Shown here in pieces: positions 54,012 through 62,827 of a stretch of DNA of 64,000 bases; positions within the stretch are counted from its first letter, which is position 1; every line of letters starts with the position of its first letter. Origin of the DNA: an uncultured Candidatus Melainabacteria bacterium. GTDB lineage: Bacteria > Cyanobacteriota > Vampirovibrionia > Gastranaerophilales > Gastranaerophilaceae. The notes under the pieces were generated by a model. It searched no databases and was not told where the DNA came from. It saw only the letters and a program-made list of their open reading frames with translations. The position numbers were made by a program, and so were the translations under genes. The stretch lies in the NCBI GenBank assembly GCA_934757275.1, contig CAKVLN010000005.1:1-64000 (forward strand), read 5' to 3'.

Positions 54012-54917
54012 CTAAAAGTTTACACTAAAAAATATATAATACAAAGCTCCAATAGCAAGAGCTGGAACATAAGGTAAATAATTTCTATTTTCTTCTTGTT
54101 TAATATTTTTCAGAATTGATAAAGCAAGCAGTGCGCCGACTACAATTAATGTAGCCAAAGCCCAGTAACTTTGTGACAACAACTTGAACACCATTATTGC
54201 AAGAACAAATAATACGGAAAGAATGCAAGTTTTCTTGTTATCGTTTTTGTACTGATTATACAAGAACATTGGCACAATAAAAATCATTGAGGCAATCAGA
54301 GCGCACGCCAAAACGAACAAAATATCTTTCCCTACAATTGCACCAATAGCAGCCGCAACATAAGTATCAGCCTCCCCCATTGCTCTTTCGCCAGCAACTA
54401 AATATCCACTTCTTGCAATCAATTCTAAAATAATCGCACCGACAACAAGTCCTATTAGAGAAGATACAAGAGCTTCCACTCCGCCTGTCACAAAATTATA
54501 GATAACACCAGAAATCGCCATTGCTATTGCTATATTGCAATCAACAAGCTTAGCCTTCAAATCTGTTGCAGTCATTATTATAAAGCAAGACAACCAGAAT
54601 AAAACGAATACAGTCTTAATATCAATTCCAAATTTGACAAAACTTATTCCAAACAGTAACATTGTAAGCAATTCCACGAGGGGATACTGAATACTGATTT
54701 TTTCTTTGCAGAAATAGCATTTACCACCTAGCAAAATATAAGAAAGAACTGGTATATTATGCCAAAAGTATAATTTATGATTACATTTCGGGCATTTAGA
54801 AGCTGGAAAAACAATGCTTTCATTACTCAAAGAACGCAGAATAACTACGTTAAAGAAACTTCCCAAGCATAAACCAACTACACAAACCCAAAATAATATA
54901 TAGTGAAACAAGTCCAT
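54012..54917 (-). CDS. pilD: Type IV prepilin peptidase/methylase PilD
   Basis: A 301-residue polytopic A24-family peptidase that cleaves and methylates prepilins. The cytoplasmic zinc loop has CPKC (about 43-46) and CYFC. The catalytic aspartates are in MTATDLKAKLVD and GEADTYVAAAIG. GAGGAATAAA precedes the ATG. It sits 13 bases after the sigma gene in the same operon. It implies type IV pili or a related system elsewhere in the genome. Confidence 0.93.
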   Translation of the reverse strand: MDLFHYILFWVCVVGLCLGSFFNVVILRSLSNESIVFPASKCPKCNHKLYFWHNIPVLSYILLGGKCYFCKEKISIQYPLVELLTMLLFGISFVKFGIDIKTVFVLFWLSCFIIMTATDLKAKLVDCNIAIAMAISGVIYNFVTGGVEALVSSLIGLVVGAIILELIARSGYLVAGERAMGEADTYVAAAIGAIVGKDILFVLACALIASMIFIVPMFLYNQYKNDNKKTCILSVLFVLAIMVFKLLSQSYWALATLIVVGALLALSILKNIKQEENRNYLPYVPALAIGALYYIFFSVNF

Positions 54918-54930
54918 TTTATTCCTCTAC

Positions 54931-55713
54931 TTAATTGTCTGCAATCATCTTATATAACATACTAAAAGCTTTTTTCATTTTTCTTGATACACGCATCTGA
55001 GTCATATTAAGTTTTTCTGCAATATCTTTTTGGCTCATATCGTCATAATAATACATTTTTACAAGCTCTTTATACTCATCAGGCAATTTTTCTATTACAT
55101 CTTTTAGAACAATTTTATCATCTTCGTTTTCACGAGCCTCTTTATAGTCATCACTTGCAGAAAGCACTTCTTCATAACTTAGGCTATCAGCGTCTGAAAA
55201 AATATCTTCTAGTGACATTGTTGATTTTCTTCTATCAACTTGCATAGCGTCTTTTACTGCATTAGTAGTAACCTTCAAAGCTTCTGCAACATCATCATTA
55301 GTCAAATCATTAAGTTGCTCATAGGTTAGAGAATTTGTAAACATATTAATACGATATGACAATTCTTGAATATGCCGTGGAACTCTTATTGTGTTCAATT
55401 TGTCACGCAAAAAGTGTTTCATTTCACCAATGATTAAATAACCTGCATAGATTTTGAAATTGTCATTAACCTCGGCAGAATAACTGTCAATCGCTTTAAG
55501 TAAGCCAATTGCACCTGCTTGCACCATATCATCAATAGGGTCGTAAGAACGTCTTGCGATTGTTCTTGCAATTCGTTTAATAATTGGGAGCATGCGTGTA
55601 ACGATAAGAGCCTTAATTTTTGCTCTCTCATACTTCTCAGAGGAAGCTTTATAAGCTTCCAACCAGCTCGCAACTAATTCGTAAGTCTGACTTTCACTCT
55701 TATCTTTTGGCAT
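54931..55713 (-). CDS. SigF/SigB-type sigma-70 factor
   Basis: A 260-residue sigma factor of group 3. Region 2 is DDMVQAGAIGLLKAIDSYSA at about 64-83, followed by IRVPRHIQELSYRI, which is typical of SigB/SigF-type factors. Region 4 with HTH is at the end (MSQKDIAEKLNMTQMRVSRK). In cyanobacteria SigF controls type IV pili, and here it lies directly before pilD. An extended -10 (TGCTATTAT at 55723-55731, minus strand) ends 9 bases before the ATG; no Shine-Dalgarno. Confidence 0.92.
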   Translation of the reverse strand: MPKDKSESQTYELVASWLEAYKASSEKYERAKIKALIVTRMLPIIKRIARTIARRSYDPIDDMVQAGAIGLLKAIDSYSAEVNDNFKIYAGYLIIGEMKHFLRDKLNTIRVPRHIQELSYRINMFTNSLTYEQLNDLTNDDVAEALKVTTNAVKDAMQVDRRKSTMSLEDIFSDADSLSYEEVLSASDDYKEARENEDDKIVLKDVIEKLPDEYKELVKMYYYDDMSQKDIAEKLNMTQMRVSRKMKKAFSMLYKMIADN

Positions 55714-55796
55714 AGTAACTTAATAATAGCATGAGCAAAAATAACGTTCAATGCCAGTTATTTTGTTGTATAATTAATTAGTATTAAGGAGGAGTT

Positions 55797-56822
55797 ATGA
55801 CAAAAGATATTGATTGGGCAAACTTAGGTTTTGGATATATGAAAACCGATTACCGTTTTGTTGCAAACTTTAAAGACGGTAAATGGGACGAAGGCACAAT
55901 TACTACAGATGAAAACATTGTTATGAATGAATGCGCATGCGTTTTGCAATATGCACAAACTTGTTTTGAAGGCATGAAAGCATATAGAACTGCTGATGGC
56001 AAGGTTGTATGCTTTAGACCTGATTTGAACGCAAAGAGAATGGCTGATACCTGTAAAAGACTAGAAATGCCAGTATTCCCAGAAGAAAAATTTGTAGAAG
56101 CAGTTGTAGAAGTAGTTAAGAAGAACATTGATTACGTTCCTCCTTTCGGCTCTGGCGCAGCATTATACATTAGACCTTATATGTTTGGCATCAACCCTGT
56201 TATGGGTGTTAAACCTGCTACTGAATACCAATTCAGAATATTTGTTTCACCAGTTGGTCCATACTTTAAAGGGGGTGCAAAACCTATTACATTAAGAGTT
56301 CCAGATTTCGATAGAGCTGCTCCACACGGTACTGGTCACGTTAAGGCTGGTTTAAACTATGCAATGAGCCTTCACGCAATCGTTGACGCTCACAATCAAG
56401 GCTACAACGAAAACATGTACTTAGATTCAGCAACTAGAACTAAGGTTGAAGAAACTGGCGGTGCTAACATTATTTTCGTAACTAAAGATAACGAAGTTGT
56501 TACACCAAAATCAAGTACAATCTTGCCTTCAATCACTAGACGTTCATTGATGTATGTTGCAGAACACTATTTAGGCTTAAAAGCAGAAGAAAGAGAAATT
56601 CCATTCACAGAGGTTAAAGATTTTAAAGAATGTGCGCTTTGCGGTACTGCTGCGGTGCTTTCACCTGTTGGTAAAATTGTTGACCACGGAAAAGAAATCT
56701 TGCTACCTTCTGGCATGGAAAAGATGGGCGAAATTACTCAAAAACTTTACGATACCTTAACTGGTATTCAAATGGGTAAAATCGAAGCTCCAGAAGGCTG
56801 GATTAAAGTTATTCAAGAATAA
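55797..56822 (+). CDS. ilvE: Branched-chain amino acid aminotransferase
   Basis: A 341-residue PLP class IV aminotransferase converting branched 2-oxoacids to valine, leucine and isoleucine. The PLP lysine is in GTGHVKAGLNYAMS near 187, and LDSATRTKVEETGGANIIFV near 210 is typical of the family. AAGGAGG precedes the ATG and TATAAT is at 55769-55774, with a weak -35. Length fits. Ends at a terminator. Confidence 0.95.
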   Translation: MTKDIDWANLGFGYMKTDYRFVANFKDGKWDEGTITTDENIVMNECACVLQYAQTCFEGMKAYRTADGKVVCFRPDLNAKRMADTCKRLEMPVFPEEKFVEAVVEVVKKNIDYVPPFGSGAALYIRPYMFGINPVMGVKPATEYQFRIFVSPVGPYFKGGAKPITLRVPDFDRAAPHGTGHVKAGLNYAMSLHAIVDAHNQGYNENMYLDSATRTKVEETGGANIIFVTKDNEVVTPKSSTILPSITRRSLMYVAEHYLGLKAEEREIPFTEVKDFKECALCGTAAVLSPVGKIVDHGKEILLPSGMEKMGEITQKLYDTLTGIQMGKIEAPEGWIKVIQE

Positions 56823-56840
56823 ATTGTTTAATAAAGCATA

Positions 56841-56875
56841 AAAAAGTGGTAGAGAAAAATATCTACCACTTTTTT
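56841..56875. terminator. Bidirectional terminator after ilvE
   Basis: A 13-bp stem (aaaaagtggtaga / tctaccacttttt) with an eight-base loop and U-runs on both strands lies between convergent genes. Confidence 0.88.
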
Positions 56876-56887
56876 ATTTAGAATTTA

Positions 56888-57439
56888 TTATTGATTAGTT
56901 TCATTTTGTCCTGTCTTTGAAAAAGTATCCATCAATCTTGTATATTCTCTAACTGTAATCACAGATCCATCTTCACTTTCAAAAGCTGTCGCCATTTTAA
57001 AAGCTTTATCAAACAAATCGCTCATACGCATTTTATATATTTGATTGTTAATTGATTTATCCGTATAAACAGATGTATCATTATCAGCATGAATATTTTT
57101 TTGAACTTCTGTATAAAATTCTTCTGGTTCTAAAATATCAGGCTCTTTTTCTGTTGACATTTTTGCAATAGCATTATAAACCGCTGCAGTTTCATCTGTG
57201 CTTACAACCTTGTTGACTTTACCATCTAAACCTCTATATTGAATAAAGTCTTTACCAATTAATGGCAAATTTGGTTTAGTAACATCAATACTATCTGTTG
57301 GTTTTAGAGTTTGCACAGTAACCTCTTGAGCGCTTACCTTACCTTTTTTAAAAGTAGTATCTCCAAAATATGCTGCAGCTAATGTCCCTACACCAGCAGC
57401 AGTAACAAACCCATATTTTGCAATTTTGTTAACATTCAT
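56888..57439 (-). CDS. Membrane-anchored hypothetical protein
   Basis: A 183-residue protein with one N-terminal hydrophobic segment (about 9-26, YGFVTAAGVGTLAAAYFG), which may be an anchor or signal. The C-terminal part has an acidic loop ESEDGSVITVREYTRLMDTF with the look of a degenerate EF-hand. AAAGGGG precedes the ATG. It is 60 bases downstream of the EF-hand gene at 57499 on the same strand. Family unknown. Confidence 0.68.
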   Translation of the reverse strand: MNVNKIAKYGFVTAAGVGTLAAAYFGDTTFKKGKVSAQEVTVQTLKPTDSIDVTKPNLPLIGKDFIQYRGLDGKVNKVVSTDETAAVYNAIAKMSTEKEPDILEPEEFYTEVQKNIHADNDTSVYTDKSINNQIYKMRMSDLFDKAFKMATAFESEDGSVITVREYTRLMDTFSKTGQNETNQ

Positions 57440-57498
57440 AAAATTCCCCTTTATACTCTTATGTACACTCTTTATAAAACCCGTAAAAATATTTTTTG

Positions 57499-58164
57499 CT
57501 AGTCAGCTTTAAATTCTTTTTTAGCTTCGCCTAAATTGTAAGTGTTATAGATGTTTGAATACAATTTAGCTGCAGCAGATGCATTGCTTTTTTGTGTATA
57601 AGCTAACACCGCATCAAAACCTTTTTTATTTATTGTACCATCAACATTCGCAGGATTAGGTTTATCTGATTTACTTAACATGTCAGCCGCTAAAATACTT
57701 GAACCATATTCGGCAATGTCTACATTTCCATCTTTATTTAAGTCTAAAGCTTCTGATGTAAAATTATCATCAGGTGCAAATCTACTATCTAATTCTTTTA
57801 CAGATAATTCTTCATTTCCACCCATTTCCTCATAAGCGGCACCTAAAACTGCTTTTGTATTAACAGGACCTTGTGGCATATATCTGTATTCATATTGCAA
57901 AGGAGGCAAAGCACTTAAATACTCGTCATTTTCTTTCAAGAACTTATTTAATTTGTCTTCATTATTCTTTGTAGCATCAGGGTTTAAGCCAAAGTCCAAA
58001 ATTGGCGCAGTGGTCATTTTATCCTCAATAAGAGGTTTTTCTAAATAAGTATAATAATTTTCTACGGCATTTCTACCATATCTAACAGATGGGGCAGCAA
58101 CTTTGTTATCATACTTACCCTTAGAACCATCAATTTTTACTACACCATTATTAACTTCAAACAT
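57499..58164 (-). CDS. EF-hand calcium-binding protein
   Basis: A 221-residue protein started at the ATG at 58164, with GGAGG 6 bases upstream. The EF-hand loop DLNKDGNVDIAEYGS near residue 145 has all expected acidic positions, and a weaker second site follows (NVDGTINKKGFD near 178). The rest is polar and disordered-looking at the N terminus (MFEVNNGVVKIDGSKGKYD). No signal peptide. It could be a calcium sensor or a secreted protein by another route. Function unknown. Confidence 0.8.
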   Translation of the reverse strand: MFEVNNGVVKIDGSKGKYDNKVAAPSVRYGRNAVENYYTYLEKPLIEDKMTTAPILDFGLNPDATKNNEDKLNKFLKENDEYLSALPPLQYEYRYMPQGPVNTKAVLGAAYEEMGGNEELSVKELDSRFAPDDNFTSEALDLNKDGNVDIAEYGSSILAADMLSKSDKPNPANVDGTINKKGFDAVLAYTQKSNASAAAKLYSNIYNTYNLGEAKKEFKAD

Positions 58165-58279
58165 AAATGACCTCCACACTATACTAATATAAAAACATCA
58201 ACATACAAAAAATTGCGTTTTGTTTACAAAAGTTAATAATCAAAAGAAAAAAGACAGTCTAGTTTCTCCAATATTAATA

Positions 58280-58759
58280 TTACTTCACTAAGCTATCGAC
58301 GATTTCTCTGAATGCGCCGTTTCCGCCATGCGAAGTTGTTACTTGAATACCTTCAATCGCTTTAATTTGTTCTACTGCATCTGGAACTGTTATTGCATAT
58401 TTTGCAAATTTCAAGCTCTCTAAATCATTAATATCATCACCAACATACACAAATTCCTCAGGTTTCAATTGATATCTTTCAACAATCGATTTGATAATAT
58501 CAATTTTTATCCTAATATCTTGATGAACTTCTTCTATATTAAATTTTTTTGCCAAAATCTCAATTGCTGAATTTTTTTCACCAGAAACAATTCCAATATG
58601 ATATCCCTTCTTTCTTAAAATTGAAAAAGCCATGACATCTTTGAAATTCAATTTTCTTGTCATCTCTCCATGAGAATCTATATAAACACAATTATCAGTT
58701 ACAATACCATCAAAATCTGTTATTACAAATTTTATAGTTTCTGGTAAATTTATCGTCAT
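58280..58759 (-). CDS. KdsC/YrbI-like HAD phosphatase
   Basis: A 159-residue small HAD-family phosphatase. Motif I is FVITDFDGIVTDN, with catalytic Asp near 14 and 16; motif IV is VYVGDDINDLESL near 105; GIVSGEKN is motif II. KdsC acts on KDO-8-phosphate, but relatives act on nonulosonate-9-phosphates. Its ATG overlaps the NeuB stop (TAATG), so it likely works on the NeuB product. No nucleotide activation enzyme is adjacent. Confidence 0.88.
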   Translation of the reverse strand: MTINLPETIKFVITDFDGIVTDNCVYIDSHGEMTRKLNFKDVMAFSILRKKGYHIGIVSGEKNSAIEILAKKFNIEEVHQDIRIKIDIIKSIVERYQLKPEEFVYVGDDINDLESLKFAKYAITVPDAVEQIKAIEGIQVTTSHGGNGAFREIVDSLVK

Positions 58760-59628
58760 TACTTAACCCTTCTAAGCTTCTCTATAATTGGAAGTTCTCT
58801 ATCATAAACCACTTTTACTCCGTTACCCATAAGGCTTGGTACTTGTCTAATATCTCTTACCATGTGGTAAAGTCCTGCCATTTCTAAACTGGCAGCCTGA
58901 TCAGAACCCCAATTTGTTCTATCAACTGTTATATGACGCTCTACAGAATTTGCACCCAATGAAACTGCTAAAACAGAAGGCATAATTCCACGTTCATGAC
59001 CAGAATAGCCAATTGGGCAAGAAAACTCCTTCTTAAATGTTTCAATAACACGCAAGTTCATTTCTTCTGCGTTTGAAGGATAAGTCGATGTACAATGATA
59101 AATAATTAAATCTTCTTCGCCTAAAACTGATACTGCATGTAGAATTTCTTCCATAGTACTCATGCCAGTAGAAAGTAAAATTGGTTTACCTTTAGCTTTT
59201 GTATGTCTTAACAAGTTATCGTCAGTAAGAGAGGCTGAGGCAATTTTATAACACGGAATATCAAATTTTTCCATAAAATCAACTGAAGCTTCGTCCCAAC
59301 AAGAGGCAAACCACAAAATGCCTTTTTCTTTACAGTATTTGTCAATTTCTCTATATTCAGCCTCACCAAATTCTAAGCCTCTTTTTAAGTCGCCATTGGT
59401 GTTGCCGAAAACGCTTTTTCTTTCTTTTGCAAGTTCCTCTTTAGTATAAACTACATCAACAGTTCTTTTTTGAAATTTTACGGCATCGCAACCCGTTGCT
59501 ACTGCTATATCAATCATTTTTTTAGCTAACGCAACTGAGCCATTATGATTTATCCCAATTTCTGCTATCACAAAACAAGGATAACCGTCACCGACCATTC
59601 TACCCGCTATTTTCACACACTTAGACAT
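58759..59628 (-). CDS. NeuB-family nonulosonate synthase without SAF domain
   Basis: A 289-residue TIM-barrel enzyme that condenses PEP with a hexosamine-type sugar. VIAEIGINHNG at ~20 and VKFQKRTVDVVYTKEEL hold ligands, and STGMSTMEEI and HCTSTYPSN follow. Usual NeuB proteins have ~345 residues because of a C-terminal antifreeze-like (SAF) domain; here the protein ends right after the barrel (ELPIIEKLRRVK). AAGGAG precedes the ATG. It forms a coupled pair with the KdsC-like gene. Confidence 0.9.
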   Translation of the reverse strand: MSKCVKIAGRMVGDGYPCFVIAEIGINHNGSVALAKKMIDIAVATGCDAVKFQKRTVDVVYTKEELAKERKSVFGNTNGDLKRGLEFGEAEYREIDKYCKEKGILWFASCWDEASVDFMEKFDIPCYKIASASLTDDNLLRHTKAKGKPILLSTGMSTMEEILHAVSVLGEEDLIIYHCTSTYPSNAEEMNLRVIETFKKEFSCPIGYSGHERGIMPSVLAVSLGANSVERHITVDRTNWGSDQAASLEMAGLYHMVRDIRQVPSLMGNGVKVVYDRELPIIEKLRRVK

Positions 59629-59646
59629 TAGTACTCCTTATCAAAA

Positions 59647-60444
59647 TTAACCTAAATATTTCTTATACAACGCAAATTCTTCAGGATCAACTTTGTGTTC
59701 ATTGTCAACTTCATTAGAAACTTGTTTTTCGTGTTCTGATACAGTTTGAAATAATTTATCTATAATACCATCAGAATTTTCTTCTTCTACATAAATATCA
59801 GAGATTTCAAATTTATCACTTTCATCTTTCGTTTCAGGTTGCGTATCGCCTACTGGAGTTTCCTCTTTAGCTTTTTTACTTACAACCTTAGTAAACCCAG
59901 GAAACTCAATTTTAGGGATTTCAATTTTTGGGATTCTTATATTCGGAATCTCAATTTTTGAGTATTCGCCTTCTTCAAAATCTTTTGGTGGAAAAGAGCC
60001 TAAATCTTTTATCAAATGAATAGAGTTTGTTGATGCGCCAATAAGCATTCTTTTGCCGTCAAGCTCGACAACATGTAAAGACTTGTTATTTCCTAATGGA
60101 GTTGTTGATATTACTGACACTTGAGAATTAGCATTCTCGCCCATTTGTTTTTTCAAAGTTGTCAAACCTAGTTTATTAAGCTTTGCATAGATTATTCCAG
60201 TTGCATAAATCAAAAGCACAACAAATACTAGAGAAAATACAATTGAAATAAGGCTTGGTTCTTGCCCGATAGACTGTGTTGTTAACGTATTTGCAGCATC
60301 ATTTGTTGTAACAGATGACGCTTGCGCCGCATTTGCAAGAGGTTCTGGCAAATCTGGCAAAATATCGAATTTATCTGCTGCGTAAACTGAAATTGCAGAC
60401 AGAGAACAAAATACTCCCAATATTAGTTTATAAATCTTATTCAT
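59647..60444 (-). CDS. fliO: Flagellar biosynthesis protein FliO
   Basis: A 265-residue protein with an N-terminal signal (1-22), a periplasmic Ala/Asn-rich spacer and one membrane helix near 68-90 (IVFSLVFVVLLIYATGIIYA). A FliO-type cytoplasmic beta domain follows (SVISTTPLGNNKSLHVVELD, then MLIGASTNSIHLIK). It is part of the flagellar export apparatus. An odd pseudo-repeat of [EIR]-IP-[NK]-IEIP units occurs near 165-185, before an acidic tail. Other fli genes are absent here, so flagellar genes are scattered. Confidence 0.82.
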   Translation of the reverse strand: MNKIYKLILGVFCSLSAISVYAADKFDILPDLPEPLANAAQASSVTTNDAANTLTTQSIGQEPSLISIVFSLVFVVLLIYATGIIYAKLNKLGLTTLKKQMGENANSQVSVISTTPLGNNKSLHVVELDGKRMLIGASTNSIHLIKDLGSFPPKDFEEGEYSKIEIPNIRIPKIEIPKIEFPGFTKVVSKKAKEETPVGDTQPETKDESDKFEISDIYVEEENSDGIIDKLFQTVSEHEKQVSNEVDNEHKVDPEEFALYKKYLG

Positions 60445-60580
60445 GAATAAATTAATTTTTAAGGCTTTAACTCTCTTTCAACAAATCAACTTTTGTCAAC
60501 TTGTCAAAATTCCCCTTCCACCTTATACTCCTTTTCTGGTATAATTGTATCATAAAATATTAAAATAGGACAAGTTAAGC

Positions 60581-61927
60581 ATGCTAATGGAAGTGTTGAG
60601 TCATTATTTTACAGAGAACGGAGCAATATTTATACATATTCTAAACCTGTTCGTTTTAGGTATGTTGCTATTTTTGTTCTTTTTTGCAAGACAAGCTGGC
60701 AAAAAATGGTCAAAAATTAACGATTACTTAGGTGTTATTACCAAAACTGTAAACTCTGTTCGATATGGCGATTTATCAAAAAAAGTTGAGAGAATGGAAT
60801 TGCCTAGTACTGAACCGCTGGCTGAAAGTATCAACAGAATGATTGAAACTCTTTATGACCGTGAAAAAATGATTACAGAGTATCAAACAGAGCTTCATCG
60901 TCAAAACAAATTCTTAGAAGCCGTTATCAATTCCCTTTCAGACGGTTTAGTTGTAATCGATGGCGAGCATAAGATTTTGAGAGCCACTGCAAAAATTAGC
61001 GAATGGTTAAATGTTGCTGGCAGAGATTTGCTTGGCGAAGATTTGTTAGAATACATACAAATTGCAAAAAACAAGAACGTTGAAAAACTTAACGAAGACG
61101 ATATATTTATAAAAACTGACATGGCGTCAAATTTTGTCGCAAGCTCTATGGAATTAAAATTGGAAGATAAAAAGAGAAGATTTATCGTAATTATTAAAAA
61201 CGTTACAAATCAAAGAGAATTGGAAAGTTTAAAAGAAGATTTTGTCGCAACTCTTACGCATGATTTGAAAGTCCCAATTATTGCCGAAACAAACATGCTG
61301 GAGCTATTTTTGAACAAAAATTTTGGACCAATTTCTGAAAAACAAGAATTTGCACTAAAAAATATGCAATCTTCAAATAAAGAACTATTAGATTTAGTTC
61401 AGATTGTATTAGAAACCTACAAGGTTAAAGATGCCTCAATTAAGCTATATAAAGAAAACATCAAACTAAAACCATTTATTACAGAAATTCTTGAAGAAAT
61501 GCGACCTATTGCTGATAAAACGCATAATCCGCTAAATTTTGATACAAACCGTGATATTTGTGTTTTTGCGGATAAAATGCAATTAAAAAGAGTTATCAAA
61601 AACCTTATCCAAAATGCTATCTCTTATGGTGAATTTGCATCACCAGTAAACATTTCGATAGGTGAAATTCCGAAATTCATTGTTATCAAGGTTAAAGATT
61701 TTGGAGCTGGAATTTCTAAAGAGGACATTGATAAAATTTTCAACAAATATTTTTCTGCTGCAAAAAAATTCAGAAAAATTGGTACGGGACTAGGTTTATA
61801 TTTAGCTCTACAAATTGTTAAGTCACACGGTGGGGAGCTTACAGTGGAAAGCGAAGAAGGCGAGTACACAGAATTTACAATAAAACTTCCTGCAGTTATT
61901 AACACAAACTTACATTATGGTGAATAA
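60581..61927 (+). CDS. Membrane histidine kinase with HAMP and PAS domains
   Basis: A 448-residue sensor kinase. One N-terminal membrane segment is at ~16-36, a HAMP-like linker at ~45-95, PAS at ~105-205, and HisKA with His227 in LTHDLKVP. HATPase_c follows (NLIQNAISYGEF, KDFGAGIS, and GTGLGLYLALQIV). There is almost no extracellular part, so it senses inside the cell or membrane. AGGACAAG precedes the ATG and TGGTATAAT is at 60537-60545. It begins a tight operon with Nudix, aroH and a receiver. Confidence 0.93.
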   Translation: MLMEVLSHYFTENGAIFIHILNLFVLGMLLFLFFFARQAGKKWSKINDYLGVITKTVNSVRYGDLSKKVERMELPSTEPLAESINRMIETLYDREKMITEYQTELHRQNKFLEAVINSLSDGLVVIDGEHKILRATAKISEWLNVAGRDLLGEDLLEYIQIAKNKNVEKLNEDDIFIKTDMASNFVASSMELKLEDKKRRFIVIIKNVTNQRELESLKEDFVATLTHDLKVPIIAETNMLELFLNKNFGPISEKQEFALKNMQSSNKELLDLVQIVLETYKVKDASIKLYKENIKLKPFITEILEEMRPIADKTHNPLNFDTNRDICVFADKMQLKRVIKNLIQNAISYGEFASPVNISIGEIPKFIVIKVKDFGAGISKEDIDKIFNKYFSAAKKFRKIGTGLGLYLALQIVKSHGGELTVESEEGEYTEFTIKLPAVINTNLHYGE

Positions 61928-61928
61928 T

Positions 61929-62477
61929 ATGATTTTATACGACACAAAATTTTTACAACTAAAAAGCACACCTTCTAAATCTGGCAAAGAATGGGTTTAT
62001 GCACATAGACCAAACGCTAAAGATGTGGTCGTTATTCTACCAATAATAAACAACGAAAAAATTCTTTTTCTTAAAGAAGAACGTCCGCCGCTAGTTGCAG
62101 AAGGCATTGCAAAATATTCAATTGCATTACCTGCGGGATTAGTTGGTGATGAAAGGATTGGCGAAACGGTTGAAGACGCAATTAAAGCAGAATTGCTAGA
62201 AGAGGCGGGATTAGTTGCAGACAGAATTGAAATTAAATCAAGAAAAGTTGCAAGCTCTCCAGGGTGCGTTTCTGAAACTGTAACTCTTGCTATCGCTTAT
62301 ATAAACGAATATAATGTAGTTTCAGAGCCTGTAAGTGATGGTGGCGTGATTGTTGACAGAATTTTAGTGGACAAAAAAGATGTTTACAAATGGTTTAGAG
62401 AGTTAGAAGCTGATGGCATAGCGTTAACCGCATCAACACTGGCTTGTCTATTTTACTTAAATGAGGAGAAAGAATAA
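61929..62477 (+). CDS. Nudix hydrolase (ADP-ribose pyrophosphatase-like)
   Basis: A 182-residue hydrolase. The Nudix box is GDERIGETVEDAIKAELLEE, then AG, so the consensus R before E is Ala while the catalytic glutamates are kept. The substrate region recalls ADP-ribose pyrophosphatases, but the substrate is unproved. The start at 61929 is just past the kinase stop; an ATG at 61917 would overlap it. Its stop overlaps the aroH start (TAATG). Confidence 0.88.
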   Translation: MILYDTKFLQLKSTPSKSGKEWVYAHRPNAKDVVVILPIINNEKILFLKEERPPLVAEGIAKYSIALPAGLVGDERIGETVEDAIKAELLEEAGLVADRIEIKSRKVASSPGCVSETVTLAIAYINEYNVVSEPVSDGGVIVDRILVDKKDVYKWFRELEADGIALTASTLACLFYLNEEKE

Positions 62478-62827
62478 TGATATCAAAAGGTATAAGAGGT
62501 GCAATCACGATTGATGAAAATAGCCCTGAAGCTATTGGTGGTGCGACTATCAAGTTACTAAAAGAGATGATGAGCAAAAATAAAATTGAAACGGATATGA
62601 TTTCACACGTTATTTTTACACTCACAAACGACTTGAATGCAGATTTTCCTGCTAAATATGCAAGAGTTAATTTAAAATGGAAAGATGTTCCTATGATGTG
62701 TTTCCACGAACTTGATGTTCCAAACGCATTAGCAAAATGTTTGAGAGTATTGATAGTAGTAAATTGTGGCGACACCTTTGTACCAGAATTTGTATATCTT
62801 GATGGAGCAGAAGTTTTAAGGAAATGA
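62477..62827 (+). CDS. aroH: Monofunctional chorismate mutase, AroH type
   Basis: A 116-residue AroH-class mutase converting chorismate to prephenate. RGAITIDENSPEAI at ~7, VIFTLTNDLNADFPAKYAR at ~45-63 and the CLRVLIVV segment near 89 fit the family. GAGGAG is 8 bases before the ATG. Its stop overlaps the receiver start (ATGA). AroH enzymes are common in cyanobacteria and Bacillota. Confidence 0.94.
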   Translation: MISKGIRGAITIDENSPEAIGGATIKLLKEMMSKNKIETDMISHVIFTLTNDLNADFPAKYARVNLKWKDVPMMCFHELDVPNALAKCLRVLIVVNCGDTFVPEFVYLDGAEVLRK

